61,328 nt of DNA, taken from positions 1 to 61,328 of the forward strand of contig NZ_VSTH01000094.1 of the NCBI RefSeq assembly GCF_008123965.1. The letters run 5' to 3'. A program made the position numbers and the translations under genes. This stretch comes from Bradyrhizobium hipponense. Its GTDB lineage: Bacteria > Pseudomonadota > Alphaproteobacteria > Rhizobiales > Xanthobacteraceae. Positions 16,963 to 27,363 of the stretch are shown piece after piece. The number at the start of each line of letters is the position of its first letter. The stretch's first letter is position 1. A model generated the notes under the pieces. It ran no database searches, was not told the DNA's origin, and worked only from the letters and a program-made list of their open reading frames with translations.

Positions 16963-19900
16963 ATGGCCCTTACCGATATTTTCATCAAGCGTCCGGTCCT
17001 GTCGGTCGTCGTCAGCCTGCTGATCCTGCTGATCGGCCTGCGCGCTGCGATGGTGCTGCCGATCCGGCAATATCCGAAGCTTTCGAACACGGTCATCAAC
17101 ATCACGACCGTCTATCCCGGCGCGTCGGCCGACCTGATCCAGGGCTTCATCACCACGCCGATCGAGCAGGCGGTCGCTTCCGCCGAGGGCGTCGACTACA
17201 TCACCTCGTCCTCCGTGCTCGGCACCTCGACGATCCAGGTCTACATCAAGCTGAACTTCGATCCGAACCAGGCACTCACCGAGGTGCTGGCCAAGACGAA
17301 CTCGGTCAAATATCTGATCCCGAAGGAATCCAACGACCCGATCGTCACCAAGACGACGGGCCAGACCACGGCCGTGATGTATCTCGGCTTCTCCTCGGAG
17401 GAGCTGTCGGGCTCGGCGATCTCCGACTATCTGACGCGCGTGGTGCAGCCGGTGCTGTCGACCGTCGACGGCGTTGCGTCGGCCGACATCCTCGGCGGCC
17501 AGACCTTTGCGATGCGGCTGTGGCTCGACCCGACGAAGATGGCGGGCCGCAACGTATCCCCGGCTGACGTCTCGGCCGCGATCGCCGCCAACAACTTCCA
17601 GTCCGCCGCGGGCCAGACCAAGGGCTACCTCATCGTCTCGAACATCTCGACGAACACGGGTCTCACCGACGTCAACCAGTTCAAGAAGTTGATCGTCAAA
17701 GCCAAGGACGGCGGCTTCGTGCGGATGGAGGACATCGCCACCGTCGAGCTTGCCGCCCAAAGCACGGATGCGAGCGTTGCCTTCAACGGCGAGCACGCGA
17801 TCTTCATCGGCGTGCAGGCGACCCCGCAGGGCAACCCGCTGACGCTGGTCAAGGGCGTGCGCGCGCTGTTCCCCGAACTCGAGCGCAATTTGCCGCCGTC
17901 GATGAAGATGAAGGTCGCCTACGATTCGACCAAGTTCATCCAATCGTCGATCGACGAGGTGGAGAAGACGCTGGGCGAGGCCGTGATCATCGTGATCGTG
18001 GTGATCTTCCTGTTCCTGGCGTCGTTCCGTTCGGTCATCATTCCCGTCGTCACCATCCCGTTGTCGATGATCGGCGTCTGCACGCTGATGCTGGCGCTGG
18101 GCTTCAGTTTCAACCTGCTGACCCTGCTCGCCATGGTGCTCGCGATCGGTCTCGTCGTCGACGACGCCATCGTCGTGGTGGAGAACATCCATCGGCATCT
18201 GGAAGAGGGCAAGACGCCGGTCCAGGCATCGCTGCAGGGCGCGCGCGAAATCGTCGGTCCCGTCATTTCGATGACGATTACGCTGGCCGCCGTGTATGCC
18301 CCGATCGGCTTCCTCGGCGGCCTCACCGGCTCGCTGTTCCGCGAATTCGCCTTCACCCTCGCGGGTTCGGTGATCGTGTCCGGCGTGATCGCGCTGACGC
18401 TGTCCCCGATGATGTGCTCGGTGCTGCTGAAGAACACCGAGGAGGGCCGGTTCGCCAAGCTCGTCAATAAAGTGTTCGGCGCGCTGACGCGCTGGTACGG
18501 CCGCAGGCTCGACCGCTCGCTCGACTACAAGGCCATCACCGGTTTGTTCGCGGTGACGATCCTCGGGCTGGTTGGATTCCTCTACATGCACACCTCGAAG
18601 GAGCTGGCGCCGGAGGAAGACCAGGGCATCGTGTTCGCGGTGACCAAGGCGCCGAAATACGCCAACATCGACTATGTAGATTTCTACGGTGAGAAGCTCG
18701 ACAAGGAATTCGAGAAGTTCCCCGAAACCGATCTGCGCTTCGTGCTGAACGGCATCAGTGGCCCGCAGGGCGGCATCGCCGGCATGCTGCTCAAGCCCTG
18801 GGACGAAAGGAAGCGCTCCTCTATTCAGCTGAAGCCGCTGGTGCAGGCCGAGCTCTCCAAGATCGAGGGCGTGCAGGCCTTCGCGTTCAACCTGCCGCCG
18901 CTGCCCGGCGGACCGGGCGGCCTGCCTGTGCAGATGGTGATCAATTCCACCGCGGGATTCCAGACGGTGTATGAGCAGATGGAGAAGCTGAAGGACGCGG
19001 CGCGCAAGAGCGGCATGTTCATCGTCTCCGACAGCGATCTCGCCTACAATCAGCCGACAGTGACGGTGAAGGTCGACCGCACCAAGGCCCAGGATCTCGG
19101 TATCAACATGCAGAACGTCGGCAGCGCGCTCGCGGTGCTGCTCGGCGGCAACTATGTCAACCGCTTCAACCTCGAGGGCCGTTCCTACCAGGTGATCCCG
19201 CAGGTGCCGCGCGGCAAGCGGCTCTCGCCGGAATCGCTCGGCGGCTTCTACGTGACGACCAACACCGGCCAGCAGCTTCCGCTGTCGACGGTGGTATCGA
19301 TCGAGACGAAGACTGCCCCGAATTCGCTGACCCGCTACAATCAGCTCAATTCGGCGACCTTCTCGGCGGTGCCGATGCCCGGCGTGACCGTCGGTGCGGC
19401 GGTCGACTTCCTCGAAGGCGAGGCCAAGAAGCTGCCGCAGGGCTTCAGCCACGACTATCTCGCCGACAGCAGGCAGTATGTTCAGGAAGGCAACCAGCTC
19501 GCGGTCACCTTCGGCTTCGCACTGGTCATCATCTTCCTGGTGCTGGCGGCCCAGTTCGAGAGCCTGCGCGACCCGCTCGTGATCATGATCTCGGTGCCGA
19601 TGGCGATCGTGGGTGCCCTGATCCCGCTGTTCTTCGGCATGGCGACGATGAACATCTATACCCAGGTCGGTCTCCTCACCCTCGTCGGCCTGATCACCAA
19701 ACATGGCATCCTGATGGTGGAGTTCGCCAACGAGCTCCAGGTCAACGAGCGGCTCGACCGCCGCTCGGCCATCGAGATGTCCGCACGCATCCGCCTGCGG
19801 CCGATCCTGATGACCACGGCGGCGATGGTGACAGGCCTGATCCCGCTCCTGACCGCGACCGGTGCGGGCGCGGCCAGCCGCTTCTCGATCGGCCTCGTGG

Positions 19901-20058
19901 TCGTCGCCGGCATGTCGATCGGCACGCTGTTCACGCTGTTCGTGCTGCCCGCGGTCTACGTGGTGCTGGCGACCGACCATCGCGCGGTTGCCGATTCCGA
20001 GCGGAACACGCAGGTCGCCGACCTCGACATCGCCGGCAAGGCGCTGCGGCCGACCTAG
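16963..20058 (+). CDS. RND multidrug efflux permease (AcrB/MdtB-like)
   Basis: A 1031-residue HAE1-type inner-membrane proton/drug antiporter. It starts LTDIFIKRPVLSVVVSLLIL, the usual first transmembrane helix. The TM4 proton-relay pair Asp400-Asp401 (GLVVDDAIVVVENIH) and the TM10 Lys913 (LITKHGILMVEF) are intact. Two large periplasmic loops and twelve transmembrane segments are at the expected spacing. Its trimer would export compounds with the upstream adaptor and a separate TolC-like channel. It is 68 bases after the adaptor gene with a strong hairpin between. Confidence 0.95.
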   Translation: MALTDIFIKRPVLSVVVSLLILLIGLRAAMVLPIRQYPKLSNTVINITTVYPGASADLIQGFITTPIEQAVASAEGVDYITSSSVLGTSTIQVYIKLNFDPNQALTEVLAKTNSVKYLIPKESNDPIVTKTTGQTTAVMYLGFSSEELSGSAISDYLTRVVQPVLSTVDGVASADILGGQTFAMRLWLDPTKMAGRNVSPADVSAAIAANNFQSAAGQTKGYLIVSNISTNTGLTDVNQFKKLIVKAKDGGFVRMEDIATVELAAQSTDASVAFNGEHAIFIGVQATPQGNPLTLVKGVRALFPELERNLPPSMKMKVAYDSTKFIQSSIDEVEKTLGEAVIIVIVVIFLFLASFRSVIIPVVTIPLSMIGVCTLMLALGFSFNLLTLLAMVLAIGLVVDDAIVVVENIHRHLEEGKTPVQASLQGAREIVGPVISMTITLAAVYAPIGFLGGLTGSLFREFAFTLAGSVIVSGVIALTLSPMMCSVLLKNTEEGRFAKLVNKVFGALTRWYGRRLDRSLDYKAITGLFAVTILGLVGFLYMHTSKELAPEEDQGIVFAVTKAPKYANIDYVDFYGEKLDKEFEKFPETDLRFVLNGISGPQGGIAGMLLKPWDERKRSSIQLKPLVQAELSKIEGVQAFAFNLPPLPGGPGGLPVQMVINSTAGFQTVYEQMEKLKDAARKSGMFIVSDSDLAYNQPTVTVKVDRTKAQDLGINMQNVGSALAVLLGGNYVNRFNLEGRSYQVIPQVPRGKRLSPESLGGFYVTTNTGQQLPLSTVVSIETKTAPNSLTRYNQLNSATFSAVPMPGVTVGAAVDFLEGEAKKLPQGFSHDYLADSRQYVQEGNQLAVTFGFALVIIFLVLAAQFESLRDPLVIMISVPMAIVGALIPLFFGMATMNIYTQVGLLTLVGLITKHGILMVEFANELQVNERLDRRSAIEMSARIRLRPILMTTAAMVTGLIPLLTATGAGAASRFSIGLVVVAGMSIGTLFTLFVLPAVYVVLATDHRAVADSERNTQVADLDIAGKALRPT

Positions 20059-20407
20059 ATTTTGGCGAAATTCTAACGCTTTACTAGGCGGGCCTTGTCC
20101 AAGTCCAGCGACGCGGCGACAGTCGCCATCGGCAATTGCTCCGCGTCGCTTGATGGACGCCGGTATCGCGTCTCCTTCGAGAAATCTACTCCGACAATGT
20201 GATTTTCCTCAAGCCAGCAGGTACTAGATGTCTTCCGCCTTGCCGAGCATTCGGCGACGGAAAATTGGAGCGCCGGGCCGTCAGCTACTTTCCGGCGCAA
20301 AATTCGGCGGCCTTGTGAGGCAGCCAGAATCGCTTGGTGTGGCGAAAACTGCAAGGTCGAACGGATTGGCGTTGACTTGAAGCGGCAGCATTGATTCATT
20401 CTTATGA

Positions 20408-20752
20408 ATGATTCGTGAGCGAGCCCTTCAAACGCGCGAGAAGCTTGTCGGCAAGCTGCCGGTCACCGGCGAGCTGCTGCGCGGCTCGCTGCTGGAGCGC
20501 ACCGTTCGTCACAAGAGCGGCTGCCCGAAATGCGCGCGCGGCGAAGGGCACCAGGTGCATGTCCTGACGGTGAGCTATGCGGGTGGACGCGTGCGCCAGT
20601 TCAGTGTGCGGCGTGAGCGCGTTGCCGAGGTGCGCCGCTGGCTGGAGAATTACCAGAAGCTGAAAGACGCGATCGAGGCGATCTGCGAGTTCAATCACGA
20701 CCTGTTGCGCCCTGATGCGGCTGTGCCGCGGGGGAGGAAGAAACGTGATTGA
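20408..20752 (+). CDS. IS-associated DUF6788-like protein
   Basis: A 114-residue protein with a zinc-binding-like pair (KSGCPKCARGEGHQ) and a basic helix-rich C-terminus (VRRERVAEVRRWLENYQKLK). Such proteins are encoded just upstream of the transposase in ISNCY-like elements of Bradyrhizobium and may help DNA binding. It overlaps the transposase start by a few bases, indicating coupled translation. It is intact although its partner is broken. Confidence 0.6.
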   Translation: MIRERALQTREKLVGKLPVTGELLRGSLLERTVRHKSGCPKCARGEGHQVHVLTVSYAGGRVRQFSVRRERVAEVRRWLENYQKLKDAIEAICEFNHDLLRPDAAVPRGRKKRD

Positions 20753-21683
20753 GATGCGCAGAGCGCAACTGAGCTTCGGCGACGGCTTGATCGCCGGGGA
20801 AGTGAGCGATCTTCGCGAAGGTTGGATGACCCATGCTGACCGGGTTCTGGCGGATGAACAGATCGTCCGTGCGGTGTACGAGGCGCTGGCGAGACGACAT
20901 CCCAAGAGCCGCAGTCGTGGTCGGCTGGGCGCGCCGGCCGAGGTGGTGTTGCGGTTGTTGATCCTGAAGCATGTTCGCAACTGGAGCTATCACGTGCTGG
21001 AACGCGCGTGAAGCGGGCCAGGGGCATCTTGAAACGGCTGGCGCTGCAAGGCTTGCGGCAGGAGCTGGAAGCGATGATGCCGCTGGTGCGGCAGGTGATG
21101 CGGCAGACCCGGCAACGCATCTTCCACGGCAACACGCGGACAGAGGACAAGCTCTTCAGCGTGTTCGAGCCCTCGACGGAGATCATTCGCAAGGGCAAGG
21201 CCGGCAAGCCCAACGAGTTCGGCAAGATGGTCAAGCTGCAGGAAGCCGAAAACCAGATCGTGATCGACTACGAAGTCTATGATCGGCGGCCGAGCGATTC
21301 GGACCTGTTGATCCCTGGCCATCGAAATCCATCAAGCCAAGCTCGGTCGCACGCCACGTCTGGTCGCGGCAGATGCCGGGTTCTATTCCGCCAGGAATGA
21401 AGCCGCGGCGAAGGCGAGCGGCGTCAAGCGCGTCTGCATCCCCAATCGTTCCACCAAGAGCGTCGCCCGCAAGCGCGAGCAGAAGAAGCGTTGGTTCCGC
21501 AACGGCCAGAAATGGCGGACCGGATGCGAGGGGCGCATCAGCGTCGCCAAACGGCGGCACGGGCTCGATCGCTGCCGCTACAAAGGCAGCGCCGGAATGA
21601 AGCGCTGGGTCGGGCTCGGCGTTGTCGCCGACAACCTCATCAGCATCGGTCGCATGATGGAACAGCAGTCACTCCAAAGGTAG
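20745..21683 (+). pseudogene. ISNCY-like transposase, deleted and frameshifted
   Basis: It starts GTG at 20745 (IEMRRAQLSFGDGLIAGEVS) and runs to about 21010 (LRLLILKHVRNWSYHVLERA). It then jumps, after an internal deletion and in another frame, to LKRLALQGLRQELEAMMPLV and KLFSVFEPSTEIIRKGKAGK. A third frame carries the catalytic-region end: AKLGRTPRLVAADAGFYSAR, GVKRVCIPNRSTKS and DNLISIGRMM. The N-terminal DDE portion is missing, so the element cannot transpose by itself. Confidence 0.72.
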
Positions 21684-21801
21684 TCCACTTCCAGCGCAAT
21701 CTTGGCCTCACATCGCCCCGCCGCCCCCCGCGGGGGCTTCTTATTGTCTTGCATGGTTGACCGCGTCCTTCAAAACCGCGATTTTGCGCCGGAAAGTAGC
21801 T

Positions 21802-22046
21802 AGGGGCGCGCTCGGCTCCGTCCGGCGGTCGTTTTCCAGGCGGGTCCGCAGGCGCTTGGATGTCCGGATGGCGCCGAAACATCACCCCAGGCCGCTCTCG
21901 GGCAGCGACCGCAAGGCTCTGACAAAGGGGCTTGGTAAATCCAGTCGCTGTCTATATGGGCTACTCGCCGGCATCGCGCAGCGTCACCATCCTGCGGCCG
22001 TCGACCTCAATCGGGTCCTCGAAAGGCCGCACCCAGCCCGCCTTCA
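21802..22046. other. Intergenic, nothing recognised
   Basis: About 245 bases between the IS right end and a small hypothetical gene. No frame has support. Confidence 0.4.
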
Positions 22047-22220
22047 TCACGTTCGCTTCACACGGTCCGCAATTACGCGTTCAACTGCGAGATCCGTCAG
22101 GTGATCGGCCAACCTCGTGAAAAGCTCTCGTTTCTGCGGGTCGGTGGCCAAGTCGCGGATGAGGGCGCACTCGGCCGCATCCGTGCGGAGCTTTTCCAAC
22201 TGAGCCTGCATGTCTTTCAT
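22047..22220 (-). CDS. Small conserved helical protein
   Basis: 57 residues from ATG at 22220, which has GGAG eight bases upstream; the longer frame to 22259 lacks a ribosome site. The sequence MKDMQAQLEKLRTDAAECAL then IRDLATDPQKRELFTRLADH is charged and helical. It resembles a short protein family frequent in Bradyrhizobium genomes, of unknown role. The C-terminus (AVERVIADRVKRT) looks shifted relative to what I recall of the family, so the end may be damaged. Confidence 0.5.
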   Translation of the reverse strand: MKDMQAQLEKLRTDAAECALIRDLATDPQKRELFTRLADHLTDLAVERVIADRVKRT

Positions 22221-22495
22221 TGCGGCTACTCCGTTCCTTGAGCGGAACCGTATAGCCAAGGTGTGGATGCGAGCTGAGTGTCGAATTTTCTAGGCTCAGG
22301 TCGCCGGACCTACGCAAGGTCCGAACGCCTCCAGCGGCCCCGGCCTCTAAGACTCTAAAAGCCCCCATGGCCGGGGCCGTTCTTAAAGGTCCTTCGATAG
22401 ACCCATGCCATCGATAGACCCTTCGACGTTCCAATTGAAATTCGGCCGAACCCCCGCCCTGCCAAACGAACCGCGGCTCCATTCCGACATGGTCC

Positions 22496-23410
22496 TCACT
22501 TAAGAACTGCGATCAACTGAGCCACAAGCTTTTCGCGATCTGCGGCACGCAGCTTATCAAGATTGATCTGCTTCCATCGGACTGCGGGAAGCTCTGCCGC
22601 TCCATCGACGCCCAACAGAGCCCAATCTGGCTTCCCGCACTTGAATCCGATCAGAAATTCCCGATGCTCCTTCGGCATCTTTCCAGATACCGCGGCGATC
22701 AAGTCCTCGCGGGCCTTCAATAGCTCATCGAGCGAGACCGGATCTGCAGTCATACCCTCGAAGCCGTGCTCGAATTCCTGGCGGATATCCTTTCGCCGCG
22801 GCACCACAACCTCCGAAATGGGCCGGTCATGGCTGATGAGATAGACGATGAAAGCGCGCCTCAGGTCGTCGCTAATGCCCTCGTTCGCCAGAAGATCGCG
22901 GATGTCAAAAAGATCGCGAGGATGTTGGCGGTCAAGGGCGGCGACGATTTTTCCCGCGTAGAGGTCGGAAAACGAGACGACTTGTGTCTCCGCAAAACCA
23001 AAGCTCTCCTCGACGTTCGAAAGCACGGATCGCATCTCGGGATCGAAGACGCAGCCGCGAAGGACGGGAGTGACTTCGATCTTGATCTGGGTGTCGGTCC
23101 TCTGAAGTATCAGCTTGGTAACGATGCCTTCCGCGCGGTTCACGACCTCATTCACCTTGACCCCCGGAATTCCCTTGCCAATGGCGACAGCCATTCTTTT
23201 CATGCCCGCATCGATCGCGGCCAGCGATTCCGGTCGGCCGGCGACGGGCAGGTAGGTCAGGTCGATGTCGACTGACAAACGCGGCATATCGCGCACGAAT
23301 AGATTGATCGCAGTCCCGCCTTTGAGAGCGAAGTCCGTTTCCGCCGCAACGAATGGCAAGGTCTCGATCAGCAGCGCAACCTGATGCCGATAGCGTTCAG
23401 ATAGGGGCAC
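22496..23410 (-). CDS. abiEii: AbiEii-type nucleotidyltransferase toxin
   Basis: A 304-residue type IV toxin. The nucleotidyltransferase signature is complete: LKGGTAINLFVRDMPRLSVD has Gly31-Gly32 and the metal-binding Asp48 and Asp50 (SVDIDL). A later block (DLYAGKIVAALDRQHPRDLF, then DIRDLL) is typical of PF08843 toxins. AbiEii enzymes inhibit growth by nucleotidyl transfer, probably to tRNA, and can abort phage infection. The start overlaps the antitoxin gene end by 14 bases, so the pair is translationally coupled. This is the only intact toxin copy in the window. Confidence 0.9.
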   Translation of the reverse strand: MPLSERYRHQVALLIETLPFVAAETDFALKGGTAINLFVRDMPRLSVDIDLTYLPVAGRPESLAAIDAGMKRMAVAIGKGIPGVKVNEVVNRAEGIVTKLILQRTDTQIKIEVTPVLRGCVFDPEMRSVLSNVEESFGFAETQVVSFSDLYAGKIVAALDRQHPRDLFDIRDLLANEGISDDLRRAFIVYLISHDRPISEVVVPRRKDIRQEFEHGFEGMTADPVSLDELLKAREDLIAAVSGKMPKEHREFLIGFKCGKPDWALLGVDGAAELPAVRWKQINLDKLRAADREKLVAQLIAVLK

Positions 23411-24248
23411 TGAGATCCTCCGGCACGGTGATCAAATATTTCGGATCGAGCCTTCCACCTTTCACCAGCATGCGCTTTCCTTTCCCCAAATCGACCTTGT
23501 CACGGTTTATTTGCTTCAGCCATGAATGGTTGTGCCGGTCGGCAAACCAGAAGAGCAGCCTTTTGACTTTTACGCTTCTGCAATCGTCCAGCAGCTTTTG
23601 CAGCTTGCGGGGACTGAGGTTGCGCAAGCCCTCAACAAGCATGTCGACCTGGTGGAAGCTCTCGCTATGCGGCAGCTCGTCGAGCAGTTCAAGCAACGCC
23701 CGTTCGGGCGATGAGATGGTGAGTGGCCATTCGCCCTCGCCCCATATCTGCTTGAATGGTCCTGCCTGGAATTCATCGGCAGCTGCGCCGGTATTGTTCT
23801 GGACATTCCACGCGTCGTTCTTGAGCTCCTTCGTCACTGGATCGGCTTTGAAGAGCGTTGTGCTCTTGCGGAAGGTGAAACGCTCTTTGAGCGGAAGCTT
23901 GGAGAGCCATCCGGGCGGAGCATCGGGACCATACAGATAGACGACGGGCGGCCCTTCAGCCCGGAGGTAGTGCGAAAAACCTTGCAATTCGAGCGCGGTT
24001 CGCCCTCCGACGACCAGTGGGTGCTCAAGCAGCGTCTGAAGCGATATGACCGCCTTCTGCCATGTCAGGGTGCCGAGCGGGCGTTTGAAAGTTCCACGCG
24101 TTGGCTGAACCAGCCAGCCAGCCGAGACATATTGGCTGCGCAAGCCTGTCGAATAGCCGTGCTTCGTCATCCACCCGGCATCGACCAACAGACCTTCCGG
24201 GAGGGTGTGTTCAAGGAAGTTTAGCTTTCCGCCAGAATACTTAGCCAT
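23397..24248 (-). CDS. abiEi: AbiEi antitoxin/autorepressor, copy 1
   Basis: About 283 residues. The N-terminal winged-helix part (WMTKHGYSTGLRSQYVSAGW, LVQPTRGTFKRPLG) should bind the promoter, and the AbiEi antitoxin domain follows (SSPERALLELLDELPHSESF). It neutralises AbiEii without known protein contact and represses its own operon. The ATG at 24248 is used; an in-frame TTG three codons earlier is possible. A second copy at 60362 is near-identical after about residue 100, with most differences in the first 100 residues. Confidence 0.88.
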   Translation of the reverse strand: MAKYSGGKLNFLEHTLPEGLLVDAGWMTKHGYSTGLRSQYVSAGWLVQPTRGTFKRPLGTLTWQKAVISLQTLLEHPLVVGGRTALELQGFSHYLRAEGPPVVYLYGPDAPPGWLSKLPLKERFTFRKSTTLFKADPVTKELKNDAWNVQNNTGAAADEFQAGPFKQIWGEGEWPLTISSPERALLELLDELPHSESFHQVDMLVEGLRNLSPRKLQKLLDDCRSVKVKRLLFWFADRHNHSWLKQINRDKVDLGKGKRMLVKGGRLDPKYLITVPEDLSAPI

Positions 24249-24281
24249 ACTGAGCAATATAGCACTATGTCAAACCCCCCT

Positions 24282-24310
24282 ACAAGTTTATAGATTGGTA
24301 AATTTGCTAA
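24282..24310 (-). promoter_or_regulatory. Conserved 29-base element upstream of abiE copy 1
   Basis: An AT-rich segment containing TTAGCAAATTT and ATCTATAAACTTGT is shared with the segment upstream of the second abiEi (60320-60348), in the same orientation to the gene, with two mismatches. Flanking sequence differs more. It is likely the abiE promoter/operator bound by AbiEi. Confidence 0.55.
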
Positions 24311-24389
24311 GCCAGACTATGTAGAAAGCTCATAATCAAAACCTGCCCGCCAGGTCACGCCAATCACATTCGATCTCCAATCCGCCACC

Positions 24390-25339
24390 ATGGGTGAAGC
24401 GAAGCGAAACAGGGAAGCCGTCTTAAACGGGCCGTGTCCATGCGGTTCGCAGAAGACGTCGCGTCTCTGTTGCTTCAACGGGCAGGGCTGGCACAAGCCG
24501 CCCGCTGCCCTCGGACTTAAAGCGCTGCCTGCCACGGGACAGGTCGAAAAATGCTACATGAAGGAGCTGGGATCCTGCGTTGCACCCATCTCGGCCGAAC
24601 ACATCATTTCGGATTCCGTCTGTCGCGTATTGATGGGTGACGGTGAGTTTTCGATCTCGGGCGTTCCGTGGCTGGAGGCGGGCGAAACGAAGATCATGGC
24701 GCCACCTCAGGCAAAATGCCTTTGTACCAAGCACAACAGCGTACTGAGCCCGCTCGATGCCTCCGCCCATTACTTCTTTGTGTCGCTCAAATCGTATTTC
24801 GACCATGATGCCGGTTCACGACACGCCATTCTATCCGGGCATGACCTCGAACGCTGGGTTTTGAGAACCGCCAAAGCAGCAGCCGTGTCCCGGAACCTGG
24901 CACGCGGAAGACAACGACTGTCGGGTGCGTTCTCGCGGGATGAGGCAATTCTCGACATGCTTGACGACCACCCGGCATTGGCCGGAAGGGGCAGGGCTCT
25001 ACTGCACCATGAACACGGGCGACATCGCGGAAAACATACCGCGCTTTCAGTTCCAGCCCGCTGACAGATGACCGTGACGAAATCAAAGCCTTGGCGATTA
25101 ACATCATGGGCTTTCGCTTCGAGTTGCTGCTCGAAGCGCCTGATCTGAGCAAGCATCCATCCTTGATCGGTGCAAGATATCGACCGAGCCGAATCCTGAT
25201 CTCGTATCCAACATCAACAAATTGGGTGACACTGAGCTGGGAGGACGGCAAAAAACATGAGGAATTGACCGTCCGATGGCTTCAACGGCGCCGCGAGCCG
25301 CAGACCCGACACTTGGCCGAGAAGGTCGCCGAGAGATGA
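24390..25339 (+). pseudogene. SEC-C motif protein, frameshifted twice
   Basis: The first frame (24390 to about 25000) has an N-terminal SEC-C zinc motif (GPCPCGSQKTSRLCC) and then AEHIISDSVCRVLMGDGE with KCLCTKHNSVLSPLDASAHY. It switches to TMNTGDIAENIPRFQFQP and then, in a third frame, to INIMGFRFELLLEAPDLSKH and ISYPTSTNWVTLSWEDGKKH. Together these form one ~315-residue hypothetical with a possible HNH-like centre. Two small indels near 25005 and 25060 kill it. Its position beside an abiE pair suggests accessory or defence DNA. Confidence 0.65.
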
Positions 25340-25373
25340 TGTGCTTCTTGCAATTCGTCGGTCAAAAGCTCAT

Positions 25374-25745
25374 TCACGACGCTTGGCTATAGGATGACTG
25401 CTTCCCCGCGAGCATGAGGATGAAGAGCTCGTCGAACGTGTTGTAATACGCCCGGTCCATGAACTGCCGGACCGTGAACTTCACCTTCTCGAGCGTCGTC
25501 GACGACGTCACCTGGAACGCCACTCGGTCGTGGTCGTCGCCGAGATCAATACCGGGAAAGTTCTTCTGCTTCCGATTCGGATTGGTAAGGTGCGCGAGGT
25601 TGTAGACTGATTTCAGGATGGGGATGAAGGCGTCCTCCAGCGCCAGGTTGATGTCAGTCCGCCCCTGGGAGGTCGCAAGCTCAACCTGAAAGATGATTCG
25701 GCTGACCACGTCCCGGAGCTCGTTCTCAACCTCGAGCTGCCTCAT
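25374..25745 (-). pseudogene. SMEK-domain protein, N-terminal part only
   Basis: 123 residues. The block NFPGIDLGDDHDRVAFQVTS, then EKVKFTVRQFMDRAYYNTFD and LMLAGKQSSYSQAS, matches the SMEK domain. That domain is normally the N-terminus of much larger proteins often found among defence and TA genes. The frame stops just where the variable effector region should begin, so this is a truncated gene. Confidence 0.6.
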
Positions 25746-27039
25746 TCGCGCACCCCATCTGCAAACGGCCGTCTTTAGTGATGGGAACGCAGGGGGAACA
25801 TTTCAGGGGCCACGGGCCAGCCATCCCGTCGACAAGTTCTCTTCGCTGGCAGTATTCCCCCTCAGACGCGGCCCTTGTGCACGAACGTGCGGAATTGGTC
25901 GAACTATGCTGCCAGCCTCTGTATCCGGTTCTCTATCAATTTCAGGAACGCGCCAAACCCGAGCGGCGACATCGTCCTGGGAATAGGTGCGACGGCGCGC
26001 GGCAACGAACGCGGTGCGTTTGGAGATAGGCACGATCGGTTCGTTGCCACCGCTGAGGCTACGATTGATCATGAATCCTGAGCACACAAGCGACGCTGAC
26101 GGTACCCTACTGCAAGAATGCAGGCGCAGAGACGATCTTTTGGTAACAGCCCGGGTACGCGTGGCATTTATCTCGGGTAGAAAGGCGCAGCGCGTTCCCA
26201 AGTCCCTGCGGCTCGCTATAAAGGGGCATAGGCAATATAACTCTCGTCACGCTGCAGCTTTCCAGCGCCCCAATGGAATCAATCGGTTAGTCTCCTGCTG
26301 CTGCGATATCGTCAAATCAGAGTTCCCCGCGCTTTCATACGACGCGGCATTCTGCTTTGTCCCATAGCGACCGGGCCTACTCCACGGCCCCACCATCCAA
26401 GTGCTTTCAGTCAGGCGGAAGATGAAGAACCGCTGATTGGCCATCAGGTCCTTATGGATTTGACCCGTGCGCTCCGTAGCCGTCGCAGTCTGAGCGCGGC
26501 CTCTGATCTATTAGGCCCGCAGAACGATAAACGTCGAGGTCAGCCGTCCGGAAGAGTTATCGAAACAGCAAGAGCTGCACCGATAGGTCCAGTTCTTCGT
26601 TCAAGAAAATAGCGCACCTGTTCGTCTCGGGAAGTGTCGAATTGCTCTCCGACCTGGCATGTGAGCAAGAGATCGGCCGCCCAAGTTTCCAACCGCCAAT
26701 GCCGCTTGCGCTCTTCACTTCGGCGACTGGCTGCGCAGTGAAGGCGCTGAAGCAGGTGGCATAGACGAGGCACGGATAGATCGCTTCCTCACCGGTCACC
26801 TGCCTAATTAGCGCTGAGAACCGGATTCGCAGCAATGTCGAGGCTCTCCCGCATTGCCCACTTGAGCATTGAGGATAGGGCTGTACGGGCAGCGGGCTGC
26901 TGGGACCGCTCCATGAGCTGATGCGAGGTCAGCGATACGAGCCGAGATATGGCGGCGGGTGATCTGGAAAACTGAGACGGGATGCAGGGGTCTCCAACTG
27001 GCCAACAAATAGCGTTCTATTTCCGAATTGGTCGGGGCT
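25746..27039. other. 1.3-kb decayed stretch, no recognisable gene
   Basis: Only short overlapping frames on both strands. Minus-strand frames at 26247-26444 and 26540-26835 have some coding-like composition but no motif I know. Confidence 0.4.
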
Positions 27040-27300
27040 TCAGCCTTTGTTTGGGGTTCCGGAGATATTGATCCGCGATTGCCGGAGTGGGTCGGCCGCC
27101 TGCAGGCGCGCCTTGGCTTTCTCGTCGACCGGGTCTTTGCCATTGGCAACCAGGCCCAAAAGCCGCTTGGCCTCCTTGCGTGCAAGCTCTGGTGTCCAAG
27201 GGGCGCCGTGAGGACCGATGGTGACGAAGCGCTGCCGACCGAACACTCGGTACTTGAGAACGTATGTCGCTTTTGTCGCGTTGACGTTTACGGCGGGAAA
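27040..27300 (-). pseudogene. Tyrosine integrase N-terminal remnant (DUF4102 arm-binding domain)
   Basis: The minus frame reads YVLKYRVFGRQRFVTIGPHG, then WTPELARKEAKRLLGLVANG and DPVDEKAKARLQA. This is the arm-type DNA-binding region of P4-like integrases. Neither the initiating end nor the catalytic domain is present. It is antisense to the apparent 5' extension of the next gene, which argues that the extension is not coding. Confidence 0.65.
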
Positions 27301-27363
27301 CAGCACGCCTTGATCATCCGCATGGGGCAATACCGGATACGGTTGATGACGAAGACCAAAGGC

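Larger units (their letters stand above)
20283..21801 (+). mobile_element. ISNCY-like insertion sequence, transposase broken
   Basis: Perfect 21-bp terminal inverted repeats (20283-20303 and 21781-21801, inward sequence beginning AGCTACTTTCCGG) bound a 1.52-kb element. It holds a DUF6788 gene followed by a transposase pseudogene. This two-gene pattern is familiar from rhizobial ISNCY-type elements. The target-site duplication cannot be judged with confidence. Confidence 0.75.

Noticed and set aside
16891..19980. 1029-codon minus-strand open frame
   Set aside because: It is the antisense shadow of the GC-rich RND pump gene; the translation is His/Asp/Arg-rich with no domain, while the plus strand encodes a textbook RND protein.
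27028..27363. N-terminal 112 codons of the DUF5695-like frame
   Set aside because: The opposite strand carries an integrase arm-binding domain, and a signal peptide begins at 27364-27385, so the extension is not coding.
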